A DNA stretch of 51,307 bases, from assembly GCA_019751125.1 (NCBI GenBank), contig JAIENU010000154.1:1-51307 (forward strand). Reading direction: 5' to 3'. This DNA is from Burkholderiales bacterium. Its GTDB lineage: Bacteria; Pseudomonadota; Gammaproteobacteria; Burkholderiales; SG8-41. This document shows positions 42,221 through 50,008 of the stretch, one piece after another. Position numbers and translations under genes: made by a program. Below the pieces are notes generated by a model that ran no database searches, was not told where the DNA came from, and saw only the letters and a program-made list of their open reading frames with translations. Position 1 is the first letter of the stretch. Every line of letters begins with the position of its first letter.

Positions 42221-43027
42221 TCACCCCGGGCGTGCCGCGGTGAGGCCACCATCAACAACGAGGTGCGTCGCGGTGATGTAGCGCGCTTCGTCCGATGCGA
42301 GGAACAGCACCGCATGCGCGGTATCCCAGGCATCACCCATGCGGCCGATTGGTACTGCGGCGTTGCGTTTGGCGACCAGGGATTTGGCCGCTTCCGGACC
42401 GAGCTGTTTCATCAGCCGCTCTTCGACCAGCGGCGTGTGCATGGTGCCGACGATCACCAGATTGCAGCGGATGCCTTTTTTCACGTAGGCAATCGCGGTT
42501 GAGCGGGTGAAGCCGAGCAGTCCTGATTTGGCGGTGCTGTAGGCGACGTGCACACGGCCATCGACCTGGTGCGCGAAGCCCGCGACCGAGGCGATGTTGA
42601 CGATGGCGCCCTTGCCCTGTTTTTCCATCACCGGCAATACATGTTTGCAGCAGAGGAAGGCGGTCTTCAGGTTGTGGTCGAGCTGGCGGTCCCAGACTTC
42701 CTCGGCCATGTCGACCGGGCTGCCGGGCGCGGAGCCGCCGACGTTGTTGACCAGGATGTCGATGCGGCCGAAACGTTCGAGGCAGGCATCAACCGCGCGT
42801 TTGACCGCGTCCGAGTCGGTGGCATCGCAGGTCACGGTGTGGCAGACGCCGCCCTCATTGGCGATGATCGAGCGGGTTTCCTCGACGGCCGCCGCGTTGA
42901 TATCGGTGCCGAACACCTTGGCGCCCTGTCTTGCCATCAGCACTGCAGTGGCCTTGCCGTTGCCCCAGCCGGCACCTACCGTGCCCGCTCCCGAAATGAA
43001 TGCGACCTTGCCGTCCAGCTTCAGCAT
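42221..43027 (-). CDS. SDR family oxidoreductase
   Basis: A 268-residue short-chain dehydrogenase. The cofactor motif is a stretched GAGTVGAGWGNGKA, then VNNVGG, Ser in NIASVAGFA and the Tyr-x-x-x-Lys of AYSTAKSG. C-terminal VVDGGLTAA is typical. It oxidises a hydroxyl or reduces a keto group with NAD(P). It lies 48 bp after the last tiny gene of the hemP cluster on the same strand, so it may be partly read from that promoter, although its role looks catabolic. Confidence 0.9.
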   Translation of the reverse strand: MLKLDGKVAFISGAGTVGAGWGNGKATAVLMARQGAKVFGTDINAAAVEETRSIIANEGGVCHTVTCDATDSDAVKRAVDACLERFGRIDILVNNVGGSAPGSPVDMAEEVWDRQLDHNLKTAFLCCKHVLPVMEKQGKGAIVNIASVAGFAHQVDGRVHVAYSTAKSGLLGFTRSTAIAYVKKGIRCNLVIVGTMHTPLVEERLMKQLGPEAAKSLVAKRNAAVPIGRMGDAWDTAHAVLFLASDEARYITATHLVVDGGLTAARPG

Positions 43028-43075
43028 GTTGTGCCCTGTGCCTGCGTCGTTGAAAGACGCGATTATCGCGTGAAA

Positions 43076-43216
43076 CTACGGTGCAAGGCGTTGCAGCAGT
43101 TCGAGGGCGAGGGGTTCCCAGCCGAGTGTGGCGTCAATCAGCGCTGAGGCGAGTCCAGCGGCGGTGATGGTGATCAGCGGCAGCACATGCCCGCTGCGGT
43201 GTCGGCCAGGCGTCAT
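43076..43216 (-). CDS. 46-residue hydrophobic peptide (hypothetical)
   Basis: A 46-codon frame, short enough to be missed by most gene finders. It starts 5 bp after the stop of the CPDCG gene. It begins MTPGRHRSGHVLPLITITAA and continues with a mostly apolar, Leu-rich stretch ending LLQRLAP, so a single membrane or amphipathic helix is possible. No clear ribosome-binding site is seen, and translation would depend on coupling to the gene before. It could equally be a chance frame. Confidence 0.4.
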   Translation of the reverse strand: MTPGRHRSGHVLPLITITAAGLASALIDATLGWEPLALELLQRLAP

Positions 43217-43221
43217 CGCGG

Positions 43222-43437
43222 TCAGTGGCAGGAAAGGCCGCTGGCCCTTGCCTGGGGTGCGTGATCGAACTGTTCCACCGCGCGGCTCAGGGTGTCGCGC
43301 AGATCGATCACGGCCGAGGGTTGCAGGCGCAAGGTCAGCGCGCCGATGTTGAGATGGACCAGGCCGCAGTCCGGGCAGTAACCGACTTCGGCGATCAGGC
43401 CGCGGGCGAGGTCGCGGTGAGTGCGTGAATGTGACAT
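43222..43437 (-). CDS. small CxxC protein in Fur-regulated cluster (hypothetical)
   Basis: A 71-residue protein with a single CPDC pair followed by GLVHLNIGALTLRLQPSAVIDL, a beta-rich segment, and then an amphipathic helix. One CxxC and nearby His could bind a metal or iron-sulfur centre as a dimer. I do not recognise a named family. It starts 9 bp after the preceding small gene and so is probably in the hemP transcript. Confidence 0.65.
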   Translation of the reverse strand: MSHSRTHRDLARGLIAEVGYCPDCGLVHLNIGALTLRLQPSAVIDLRDTLSRAVEQFDHAPQARASGLSCH

Positions 43438-43446
43438 GGCGCGCGC

Positions 43447-43722
43447 TCAGTGGGTGGTGCCGCGGCCGCCGGCGGCAATCGCCTGCCAGCGCGGCAGCAG
43501 TCCGTTGGCGAGCGAGCGCAGCGCGGTGTTTGCGGCGGTCGCCGGCAGTCGCGAGAGCATCTGCAACTGGTCGGCAATGGCGTGGGCAAGCAGCGGGCAG
43601 GGCGCCTGCGTGTACTGCGACATCAGGTACATCGCGGCGGCGCTGCAGCGTGAAACAAAGGTGTTGTGGCTGATTTCGGCGCCGGCTTCGGCGGCCATTG
43701 TTTCAATGACGGGTTGTTGCAT
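43447..43722 (-). CDS. small helical protein in Fur-regulated cluster (hypothetical)
   Basis: A 91-residue, mostly helical protein without signal peptide. The middle FVSRCSAAAMYLMSQYTQAPCPLLAHAIADQLQMLSRLP holds two Cys and an amphipathic pattern. I believe similar short proteins accompany hemP in related bacteria but could not confirm it. It starts 87 bp after the hemP stop. Function unknown. Confidence 0.65.
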   Translation of the reverse strand: MQQPVIETMAAEAGAEISHNTFVSRCSAAAMYLMSQYTQAPCPLLAHAIADQLQMLSRLPATAANTALRSLANGLLPRWQAIAAGGRGTTH

Positions 43723-43809
43723 GGGTTCTCCGTGGAAGGTCGTCGTTGCGGGCTGGCGACCGGGATCGCGGAGATCCCCTGGCTGGCGGGCGTTGTTTAT
43801 CGGGTCAGA

Positions 43810-44007
43810 TCATTTGGTCAGAATCAGGCCGCCCTTGCTGGTGGCGCGCAGCGTGTAGATCGCGCCGCGGTGATCGATATGCAGCGAGCCCTGCTGGCCT
43901 AGCAGTCGGGTGCTGGATACCGGTGGCGGTATTGCAGTGCCGGCGTTGTGCGCTGCGGGGCTGGTGGAAATGTCAGGTTCGGCAGGTTTGCTGCAGGGAG
44001 ATGTCAT
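43810..44007 (-). CDS. hemP: hemin uptake protein HemP
   Basis: A 65-residue protein. The C-terminal half (STRLLGQQGSLHIDHRGAIYTLRATSKGGLILTK) ends in the Leu-Arg...Gly-x-Leu-Ile-Leu-Thr-Lys pattern that defines HemP. In Burkholderia and relatives HemP is needed for haem uptake and appears to activate transcription of the haem receptor genes. ATG 44007 is used, and an in-frame GTG at 44019 is possible. A 19-bp perfect Fur palindrome and a strong promoter sit directly upstream, so expression should rise when iron is low. No haem receptor or transporter gene is in the window. Confidence 0.88.
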   Translation of the reverse strand: MTSPCSKPAEPDISTSPAAHNAGTAIPPPVSSTRLLGQQGSLHIDHRGAIYTLRATSKGGLILTK

Positions 44008-44027
44008 GGCGTTGATCACCCGAAATA

Positions 44028-44046
44028 ATTGAGAATGATTCTCAAT
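44028..44046 (-). promoter_or_regulatory. Fur box upstream of hemP
   Basis: ATTGAGAATGATTCTCAAT is a perfect 19-bp palindrome matching the classical Fur operator (GAGAATGATTCTC core). It overlaps the -10 box and the expected transcription start, so iron-loaded Fur would block initiation. Confidence 0.93.
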
Positions 44047-44072
44047 ATATAAGGAGTTTCAACGCGCGTCAA
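44044..44072 (-). promoter_or_regulatory. sigma-70 promoter of the hemP cluster
   Basis: On the minus strand -35 TTGACG (44067-44072) and -10 TATATT (44044-44049) are separated by exactly 17 bp. The -10 hexamer overlaps the Fur box. Confidence 0.8.
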
Positions 44073-44106
44073 CTATCAGTCCAACAATAATACTTTCGGG
44101 AGATGT

Positions 44107-44141
44107 GATAATTAATCTTTTAAATACAATGGCTTATTAAA
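44107..44141 (+). repeat. AT-rich dispersed element, copy 7
   Basis: TTTTAAATACAATGGCTTAT with an AT-rich left flank. It lies between the hemP promoter and the stop codon of the CMD-family gene, that is downstream of one minus-strand gene and upstream of another. Confidence 0.7.
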
Positions 44142-44792
44142 TCAAGGCTTGGTGGTGCTGCCGGTTTTCGGTCGAGCCCAATAGTCCGGTGCCGCCTTGG
44201 TTTTTGCGAGGGCTTCAGCCGTTTCGAAGCCCGGCGCCATTGATGCAGTGGTGCCCGCCATGACCTGATGGTGATCGATGTTGAGCAGGCGCAGCCAGCT
44301 TTGCTGGCCGTAAGTCAAGCCGATCGCGCAGCCCAGTTCCACCAGTTCCGCTTCGCTGAAGTGGCGATACAGGCGGTCCCAGAAGGCATCGTCGGTCTCG
44401 GTCCGCCAGACGATGGCTTCAGCGTAGGCGAGCGCGGCTTTCTGCCGCTCGTCATATTTCGCGGACTTTTCGAAATTCATCAGATCATCGACCTGCGCTT
44501 CATGAACACCTTCGTTCTGCCCCTTGATTGAACGCTGGTTGCCGCAGAATTCGCAGACCACCGCGCGCGAAACATAAAGCCTGCAGACCTCCTTGATGGC
44601 ATGTTCGAGCACCCCGGTGCGAAACACCTCCTGCCAGGCATTGGCAAAAAACCAGAAGCAGGCCGGGACATGGGCGCGCACCGCACTGCTTTCGGGGCGT
44701 GGCGTACCTTCCCGCGCGCAGCGCTCCATTTCTGCAATCATTTCCGGAGTCATCCGTTCAAGCGGGATATAGCTGATACGTTGCGGTTTCAT
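44142..44792 (-). CDS. carboxymuconolactone decarboxylase (CMD/AhpD-like) family protein (1)
   Basis: A 216-residue CMD-fold protein. The core YVSRAVVCEFCGNQRS carries the Cys-x-x-Cys typical of AhpD-type thiol peroxidase activity, and HHQ occurs near DIDHHQVMAGT-like LLNIDHHQVM. Proteins of this type either remove peroxides or decarboxylate lactones. It follows the MFS gene by 21 bp on the same strand, so the two form an operon. N-terminus MKPQRISYIPLERMTPEM is normal for the family. Confidence 0.88.
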   Translation of the reverse strand: MKPQRISYIPLERMTPEMIAEMERCAREGTPRPESSAVRAHVPACFWFFANAWQEVFRTGVLEHAIKEVCRLYVSRAVVCEFCGNQRSIKGQNEGVHEAQVDDLMNFEKSAKYDERQKAALAYAEAIVWRTETDDAFWDRLYRHFSEAELVELGCAIGLTYGQQSWLRLLNIDHHQVMAGTTASMAPGFETAEALAKTKAAPDYWARPKTGSTTKP

Positions 44793-44813
44793 GTTGTTCT
44801 CCAGTGGGTCGTT

Positions 44814-46004
44814 TTATTTCAATGCGCCATGAGGTTCATTTGCAACCGCCAGACGCAGCACGGCGCACAGCGGCAACGTCATCAGCACCGCGATGCCGAT
44901 CAGCGTGAGCGCATTGGCCACGCCGGCAAGGTCACCGATCAGGCCGTAACCCAGCGGCGCAGCAATGCCGCACAGCGAGCCGAGGGTGTAGAACAGGCCG
45001 AAGGTGCGCGGCAGCTTGTCGGGTTCCACCAGGTCGCCGATGGTGGCGTAGAGCACGGAAGATGTGCCCTGCAGCACCACGCCGAGCAGCGGCAGCAGCA
45101 ACAGCGTGCCGATGCCGGGCAATGCCACTGCGGCGAGGATGCCGACGCCGGTGGCGACTTCGGTGATGACGATGGTGCGGATGATGCCGAGCCGTTCGGC
45201 GATCACGCCGCAGGCGAACTTGCCGGCCATGCCGCCGACCAGCACCAGCGGCACCGCAAGTGTTGCCCAGCCGGTGGACAGGCCTTTTTCGATCAGCAGA
45301 AAGGCGATCAGCGTCAGGAAGCCGGTGCGCGTGCTGCTGTCGATGATTTCGATCAGGCACAGCGCGGTGAAGCCGCGTTGATTACGGATGCCCCAGCCAG
45401 TGCTGGGCGCTGCAGGTTGTGCGTCGCCCGCATCGTTCTGAACGCGGTTGCTGACCCAGAAAAAAACCACCACGGCAGTGGCGATGCCGATCAGGCCGTA
45501 GCCAACCACCGGCCCCTGCCAGGGCAGGCCGAACATCAGCAGCAGGCTCAGCAATCCGCCAAAGGCGAATTTGCCGACGTCACCAAACAGGTTGTAGGTA
45601 CCCAGCGCGGTGCGGCGGCCGGCTTCGGGAAAGGCGTGCGAGATGATGGTCGAGCACAGCGGGTGCTGTACCGCCGAGCCAACACCGGCGCAGAATAACG
45701 CTGCGAGAATCATCCAGAAACCGCTGGCGTAGCCAAGCAGCACAAAGGCCGCGCCGGCCATCGCGGTGCCCACGGCAAGCAGGTTGCGCGCGCCGAAACG
45801 TTCGGCGATCAGTCCTGCGGGAATCTGGAAGGCTGCCATCGCGGTGCGGTGCGCGGCGCGGATCATGCCTACCTGCGCGAGGCTCAGGCCGAAGGTCTGC
45901 GCCAGCAGCGGCAGCAATACGTAAGTCAGGTCGGACAGCCCGTCGTGCAGTGTATGCGCGGCGCAGCAGGCGCGTAATGCCTGTTTTGGTCTGGTCGTGC
46001 TCAA
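44814..46004 (-). CDS. MFS transporter (fosmidomycin-resistance-like)
   Basis: A 396-residue twelve-helix major facilitator. HTLHDGLSDLTYVLLPLLAQTFGLSLAQVGMI at the N-terminus and the loop AGLIAERFGARN resemble the Fsr-like branch. The central loop is short and polar. It is divergent from a small membrane protein gene across 96 bp and is followed by a CMD-family gene 21 bp downstream. Substrate unknown. Export of a toxic or organic compound is the usual role in this branch. Confidence 0.87.
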   Translation of the reverse strand: MSTTRPKQALRACCAAHTLHDGLSDLTYVLLPLLAQTFGLSLAQVGMIRAAHRTAMAAFQIPAGLIAERFGARNLLAVGTAMAGAAFVLLGYASGFWMILAALFCAGVGSAVQHPLCSTIISHAFPEAGRRTALGTYNLFGDVGKFAFGGLLSLLLMFGLPWQGPVVGYGLIGIATAVVVFFWVSNRVQNDAGDAQPAAPSTGWGIRNQRGFTALCLIEIIDSSTRTGFLTLIAFLLIEKGLSTGWATLAVPLVLVGGMAGKFACGVIAERLGIIRTIVITEVATGVGILAAVALPGIGTLLLLPLLGVVLQGTSSVLYATIGDLVEPDKLPRTFGLFYTLGSLCGIAAPLGYGLIGDLAGVANALTLIGIAVLMTLPLCAVLRLAVANEPHGALK

Positions 46005-46100
46005 CTCGCGGAACTCCCCCTTCGGCGATAATAACGGCTCGAGCGTCAGGCAGTATACGTCGCAACAATCAATGAGTCAGAAACAGGTCAGGGTCCGGGC

Positions 46101-46346
46101 ATGACGATCGTGATTTATCTCTTTGCTGGTATTTTTGCGCTGCTGGCAGTGGTGCTGGTGTTTACCTGGTGGCGCGGGCGTCATGCCGGTGCGCTGCTGC
46201 TGGCCTTGACTTATCTGTGTGCGGCCGGCAGCGCCGTGGTGCTGCATGAATGGTGGCCGCTGGTGATCGGTTTTCTGTCGGCCTGGGCCTTGCGGCTGAT
46301 GGGCATGGATCCGGGTATCGGTTCCAAAAACACCGGTAAATCCTGA
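46101..46346 (+). CDS. small two-helix membrane protein (hypothetical)
   Basis: An 81-residue protein with two hydrophobic segments (about 3-22 and 29-62, the second long enough for two passes) joined by WWRGRHAGA. A positive loop suggests both ends may face the periplasm or cytoplasm, undecided. No family recognised. It starts at ATG 46101, and the flavoprotein gene follows 12 bp after its stop, so they are probably co-expressed. Confidence 0.65.
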   Translation: MTIVIYLFAGIFALLAVVLVFTWWRGRHAGALLLALTYLCAAGSAVVLHEWWPLVIGFLSAWALRLMGMDPGIGSKNTGKS

Positions 46347-46358
46347 AGGAGCTCTGTA

Positions 46359-47327
46359 TTGTCTAGAGTGGCGGTGGTTGGCGCCGGCATTGCCGGCGTC
46401 GTTTGCGCGCGTGCCCTGGCTGATGCCGGTCACCAGGTTCGCATTTATGAAAAAAGCCGTGGCACCGGCGGGCGCATGGCGACGCGGCGTGGTGATGCCG
46501 GCACTTTTGATCACGGCGCGCAATATTTCACCGCGCGTGATCCGCGATTCCAGTCACTGATACGTCACCTTGAGACCAAAGGCGTACTTGCGCCTTATCG
46601 CGGACGCATTGCGCAGTGGAGTGCCGGTGTATTGAAGCCGGTGGCTGATCGCGAACCGCGTTATGTCGGCCTGCCCGGCATGCCGGCGCTGTGCAGAGCG
46701 CTGGCGGAAGGGGTCGAAATCGTGCACGAACAGCAGGTTGCCGCCGTCGAGCAGCTGCAGGGACGCTGGTCGGTGCTGGGCGCTGCCGGTCGTGATGACG
46801 GTTATGACGCCCTGGTGCTCGCGGTGCCTGCGGTGCAGGCGCTGCCATTGAGTGTGGTGGTGCCGGGCATTGCGGCACGGGTGGCGCAGGGGCGCCATCA
46901 TCCCTGCTGGGCATTGCTGGTAAAATTTGCCGCGCCGCTGCCGGTGGATTTTGATGCGGCCTTTATCGAAGGTGCGCATCTGGGCTGGATCATGCGCGAC
47001 AGCTCCAAGCCGGGGCGTGAACCGGGTGAGCGCTGGGTGCTGCACGCCACCGCGGACTGGTCGCGCGAGAATCTGGAACTGGATGCCGGGGCTGTGGCTC
47101 CCTTGCTGATTGAAGCCCTGCGTGTTGTGGTGCCCGCCGTGCCGCCGGTGATTGAAGCGCGGGCACATCGCTGGCGTTATGCCTTGTCACCGGGACTCGG
47201 CGTCGGCAGTCTTTTTGATCGCGATGCGCGTTTTGGGGCCTGCGGTGACTGGTGCGCGGATGGCCGCGTCGAGGGTGCCTGGCTGAGTGGTGTTGATTTG
47301 GCCGCCAAGCTGCTGCCCGCCCTGTAA
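46359..47327 (+). CDS. FAD-dependent oxidoreductase, renalase-like
   Basis: A 322-residue flavoprotein. The dinucleotide-binding motif VAVVGAGIAGVVCARALADAGHQVRIYEKSRGTGGRMATRR opens the protein, FDHGAQYFTARDPRF follows, and the C-terminal FGACGDWCADGRVEGAWLSG closes the FAD site. This set matches the renalase/NAD(P)-amine-oxidase-like group, whose bacterial members oxidise off-pathway dihydro-NAD(P) isomers. The start is TTG 46359 with AAGGAG 7 bp upstream. It lies 12 bp after the small membrane protein gene. Confidence 0.9.
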   Translation: MSRVAVVGAGIAGVVCARALADAGHQVRIYEKSRGTGGRMATRRGDAGTFDHGAQYFTARDPRFQSLIRHLETKGVLAPYRGRIAQWSAGVLKPVADREPRYVGLPGMPALCRALAEGVEIVHEQQVAAVEQLQGRWSVLGAAGRDDGYDALVLAVPAVQALPLSVVVPGIAARVAQGRHHPCWALLVKFAAPLPVDFDAAFIEGAHLGWIMRDSSKPGREPGERWVLHATADWSRENLELDAGAVAPLLIEALRVVVPAVPPVIEARAHRWRYALSPGLGVGSLFDRDARFGACGDWCADGRVEGAWLSGVDLAAKLLPAL

Positions 47328-47329
47328 CT

Positions 47330-48301
47330 TCACTCCGGCTTTAAATTGGCCTTGCGCGCGACGTCACGCCACTTGGCGATTTCCGCCGACAGATAACGCG
47401 AAAAAGCCGCGGGTGTCGCGCTTTCCGGCTGCAGGCCCTGGATGTTCAGCGCTTCGCGGATCTGCGGCACGGTGAGTGCAGCGGCGAATTCACGGTGCAG
47501 GCGCTCGACGATGGGCCGTGGTGTTTTGGCCGGCGCAAACACCGCCAGCCACAGCGTGACTTCAAAACCCTTTAATCCCGTCTCCTGCGCCGTCGGGGTA
47601 TCCGGCAGCGCCGGTGAGCGTGTGGCGCTGGTCACCGCCAGCGCGCGCAGCTTGCCGGAGCGGATATGCGGCAGCACCGGTGCCATGGTGCCGAACTGCA
47701 GTTCGATGCGGCCGGCAACGGTATCCACCACTGACTGCGCCGAACTCTTGTAGGCGATCGGCGTGAGCTGCGTGCCGGTCATGTTCGACAGCAGTTCACC
47801 GCCGAGCCGCGCCATACTGGCATTGCCAACCGTGGTGTAGCGCACCTGGCCGGGTTTGGCGCGGGCGATATTGATCAGTTCGTTCAGCGTATTCGCGCCG
47901 ACCCCGGGATGCACTGCCAGCACATAGGGCAGGTGGCCGATCAGCGTGATCGGCACAAAATCCTTTTCCGGGTCGTAGGCGAGGTGCGGGTTCAGTGCCT
48001 TGGACAGGGCATGGGTGCTGGTGGTGCCGCCGGCGAGGGTGTAGCCGTCAGGCGCGGCTCGTGCACCGAGTTCGGCGCCGATGGCACCGGCCGCGCCGCC
48101 GCGATTGTCGATGACGATGGACTGGCCCAGTGTTTCGGCAACCCGCGGCGTGATCACCCGAGCCGCGGCATCGACCGAGCTGCCGGCGGGGAAGGGCGCG
48201 ATCAGCCGGATCGGACGTGAGGGCCAGGTGTCGGCGGCGATGGCGTTTGCGGTGATGGCCAGGGCGCAGGACAGTGCGGCGAGCAGGATCGGCGGTTTCA
48301 T
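47330..48301 (-). CDS. Bug/TctC family periplasmic solute-binding protein (7)
   Basis: A 323-residue Bug protein. The signal peptide MKPPILLAALSCALAITANAIA is cleaved before ADTW. Motifs: WPSRPIRLIAPFPAG, SSVDAAARV, IVIDNRGGAAG, then IAYKSSAQS in place of the usual VPYKG and TLWLAVFAPAKTP. The changed PYKG loop may alter ligand choice. It is the last gene in the unit that starts with hydantoinase B, overlapping the dehydrogenase stop by ATGA. Confidence 0.9.
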   Translation of the reverse strand: MKPPILLAALSCALAITANAIAADTWPSRPIRLIAPFPAGSSVDAAARVITPRVAETLGQSIVIDNRGGAAGAIGAELGARAAPDGYTLAGGTTSTHALSKALNPHLAYDPEKDFVPITLIGHLPYVLAVHPGVGANTLNELINIARAKPGQVRYTTVGNASMARLGGELLSNMTGTQLTPIAYKSSAQSVVDTVAGRIELQFGTMAPVLPHIRSGKLRALAVTSATRSPALPDTPTAQETGLKGFEVTLWLAVFAPAKTPRPIVERLHREFAAALTVPQIREALNIQGLQPESATPAAFSRYLSAEIAKWRDVARKANLKPE

Positions 48302-49398
48302 GCCAGAGCCTCCTCAAGGCCGAGCAGCAGGTCGGTGAAATCGTGGAGCGCGTTGAAACGCGGCTGTGCGGCGAGGTGCGGTGTGATCAGCACATTGCGG
48401 AATTGGAGCAGTTCGTCATCATCGCGGCCCGGTGCTTCGTACAGCGGATCGAGGGCGAAACCGCCGAGGCGGCCGGAGCGCAAGGCGTTGATCAGTGCCG
48501 CGCGGTCGACAATCTCGGCGCGCGAGATGTTGATCAGGCGTGCGCCGGGTTTCATCGTGTTCAGCCGCCGTGCCTCGAACAGGCCGCGGGTCGAGTCATT
48601 GCCGGGCAGGCAGATCACCACCCAGTCGCTGGCTTCGAGCAGGGTGTCGAAGTCGGCATAATGGAGCTGTGATGCGTGCAGATGCAGCGCGCTTTCGGCA
48701 TCGGCGGGCAGGGGGCGGCGCTGGTAATACAGTATGTTCATGCCGAAGGCTGCGGCGCGTTGTGCCAGTTCGCGGCCGATTTCTCCCATGCCGGCGATGC
48801 CCAGCGTTGCCCCGTGAAGCAGCGACAGAATCGGGATGCGTGCCCAGTTTGAGTTCGCGGTGTGGCGGCGGTCGTAGGTTCGGGGATGAAAACCGGCGGC
48901 TTGAAGCTGTGGAATGCTGATGCGGTTGGCGGTTTCGGGCAGGCGACGGGCGAGCGCCAGCATCAGCATCAAGGCATGCTCGGCGCAGGCGATGTTGGCG
49001 CGGCGGCGCAGCGTGCGCACTTTGACCCCGCGCGTGGCGCAGGCTGCGGCATCAATGCCGGCGGCGATGGTGCCGAATTTTTGCACCACGCGCAGCCGGG
49101 GTGCTGCGGCCAGTTCTGCAGCGCCGACCGGCAATGACTCGGCTACCGCGATATCGGCCTGTGCCAGTGCTTCAGGCCATTGCGCGGCGTCTTCGACGAT
49201 ATGCACGGTGGCCGGGTGCAGTCGCTTCAGGCGCGCGCGCAGATTGCGCAGCCAGCCGTCGAAGTCGGGCAGGTCGTGTGCGAAAAAGTCGGAAAAAGCG
49301 GCGATACGTTCGGCGGGCGTGGCGGGATCAAGGATGACGCCGATCAGGCGCAGGAAGGGGTCGTCCTCGACGGCAATGACGGTTTTTTTTGCATTCAT
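48298..49398 (-). CDS. D-isomer-specific 2-hydroxyacid dehydrogenase family protein (2)
   Basis: A 366-residue NAD-dependent dehydrogenase with Rossmann motif GATLGIAGMGEIGRELAQRAAAFGM, catalytic Arg (INISRAEIVD), Glu (LDPLYEAPG) and His (TPHLAAQPR). The first 60 residues are an extra N-terminal part not seen in minimal members. ATG 49398 is preferred over an upstream in-frame extension that is antisense-like and Pro/Arg-rich. No good ribosome-binding site is visible. It starts 10 bp after the CMD-family gene and overlaps the Bug gene, so the order is CMD, dehydrogenase, Bug. Confidence 0.87.
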   Translation of the reverse strand: MNAKKTVIAVEDDPFLRLIGVILDPATPAERIAAFSDFFAHDLPDFDGWLRNLRARLKRLHPATVHIVEDAAQWPEALAQADIAVAESLPVGAAELAAAPRLRVVQKFGTIAAGIDAAACATRGVKVRTLRRRANIACAEHALMLMLALARRLPETANRISIPQLQAAGFHPRTYDRRHTANSNWARIPILSLLHGATLGIAGMGEIGRELAQRAAAFGMNILYYQRRPLPADAESALHLHASQLHYADFDTLLEASDWVVICLPGNDSTRGLFEARRLNTMKPGARLINISRAEIVDRAALINALRSGRLGGFALDPLYEAPGRDDDELLQFRNVLITPHLAAQPRFNALHDFTDLLLGLEEALA

Positions 49399-49408
49399 TT
49401 TGTTTTGA

Positions 49409-49948
49409 TTATTTTGATTCGGCGGTTTTTGCTTCGGCTTCAATACGCAGCGCCCGCGCAACGCGGGTGTGCATGTTGTAGGCGCCGGCGAGCACGGTGA
49501 TCTCGACCACGGCCTGATCATTGAAGTGTTTTTTCAGCTCGTCGTGCAGCGCATCAGGCACTTCGATATCTCGAGTCATCGCGTCGGTCCAGGCCAGCGC
49601 CGCGCGTTGTGCCGTGGTGAACAGGGTGCTGTTCTGCCATTGGCCGAGTGCGGCGATCTGTTCCGCACTGACACCGGCGTGCAGGGCGTGGCTGGCGCCG
49701 TGGATGCGGGCCTGGTATTCAGCACCATTGAGCACGGACACGCGCAGGATGATCAGCTCGCGCAGCGCAGCGTCGAGCGTGGTCTGGTAACGCACCACGC
49801 TGTTGAAGTCGAGCCAGCCGGCAGCAATCTTCGGGCTGTTCATCAACACGCGGTAAAGGTTGATCAGCTTGCCGCGTTCACGCTTCACGCGGTCGATGAA
49901 GGGGATCAGGTCGTTGCGGGACTCGTCGAGCAGGGGTACGCGGGCCAT
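49409..49948 (-). CDS. carboxymuconolactone decarboxylase (CMD) family protein (2)
   Basis: A 179-residue CMD-fold protein. LRELIILRVSVLNGAEYQARIHGASHAL is the conserved helix pair. The Cys-x-x-Cys of AhpD types is absent (GAEYQARIH instead), so it is not a thiol peroxidase and may be a decarboxylase or structural member. An AT-rich dispersed element fills the upstream gap in place of a Shine-Dalgarno sequence. Confidence 0.88.
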   Translation of the reverse strand: MARVPLLDESRNDLIPFIDRVKRERGKLINLYRVLMNSPKIAAGWLDFNSVVRYQTTLDAALRELIILRVSVLNGAEYQARIHGASHALHAGVSAEQIAALGQWQNSTLFTTAQRAALAWTDAMTRDIEVPDALHDELKKHFNDQAVVEITVLAGAYNMHTRVARALRIEAEAKTAESK

Positions 49949-49949
49949 G

Positions 49950-49984
49950 ATTATAAGTATTTGTTTTTATTGAATAAATTATAA
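49950..49984 (-). repeat. AT-rich dispersed element, copy 8
   Basis: The minus strand reads TTCAATAAAAACAAATACTT. It occupies the stretch between the hydantoinase B stop and the CMD start (49948), close to the start codon, like copies 2 and 5. Confidence 0.7.
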
Positions 49985-50008
49985 GGGGTGAGGGCGGAGC
50001 CGGCCGCA

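Noticed and set aside
43128..43858. Plus-strand frames opposite the small Fur-cluster genes
   Set aside because: Promoter, Fur box and HemP signature fix the coding strand as minus. The plus frames show no ribosome-binding site or motif.
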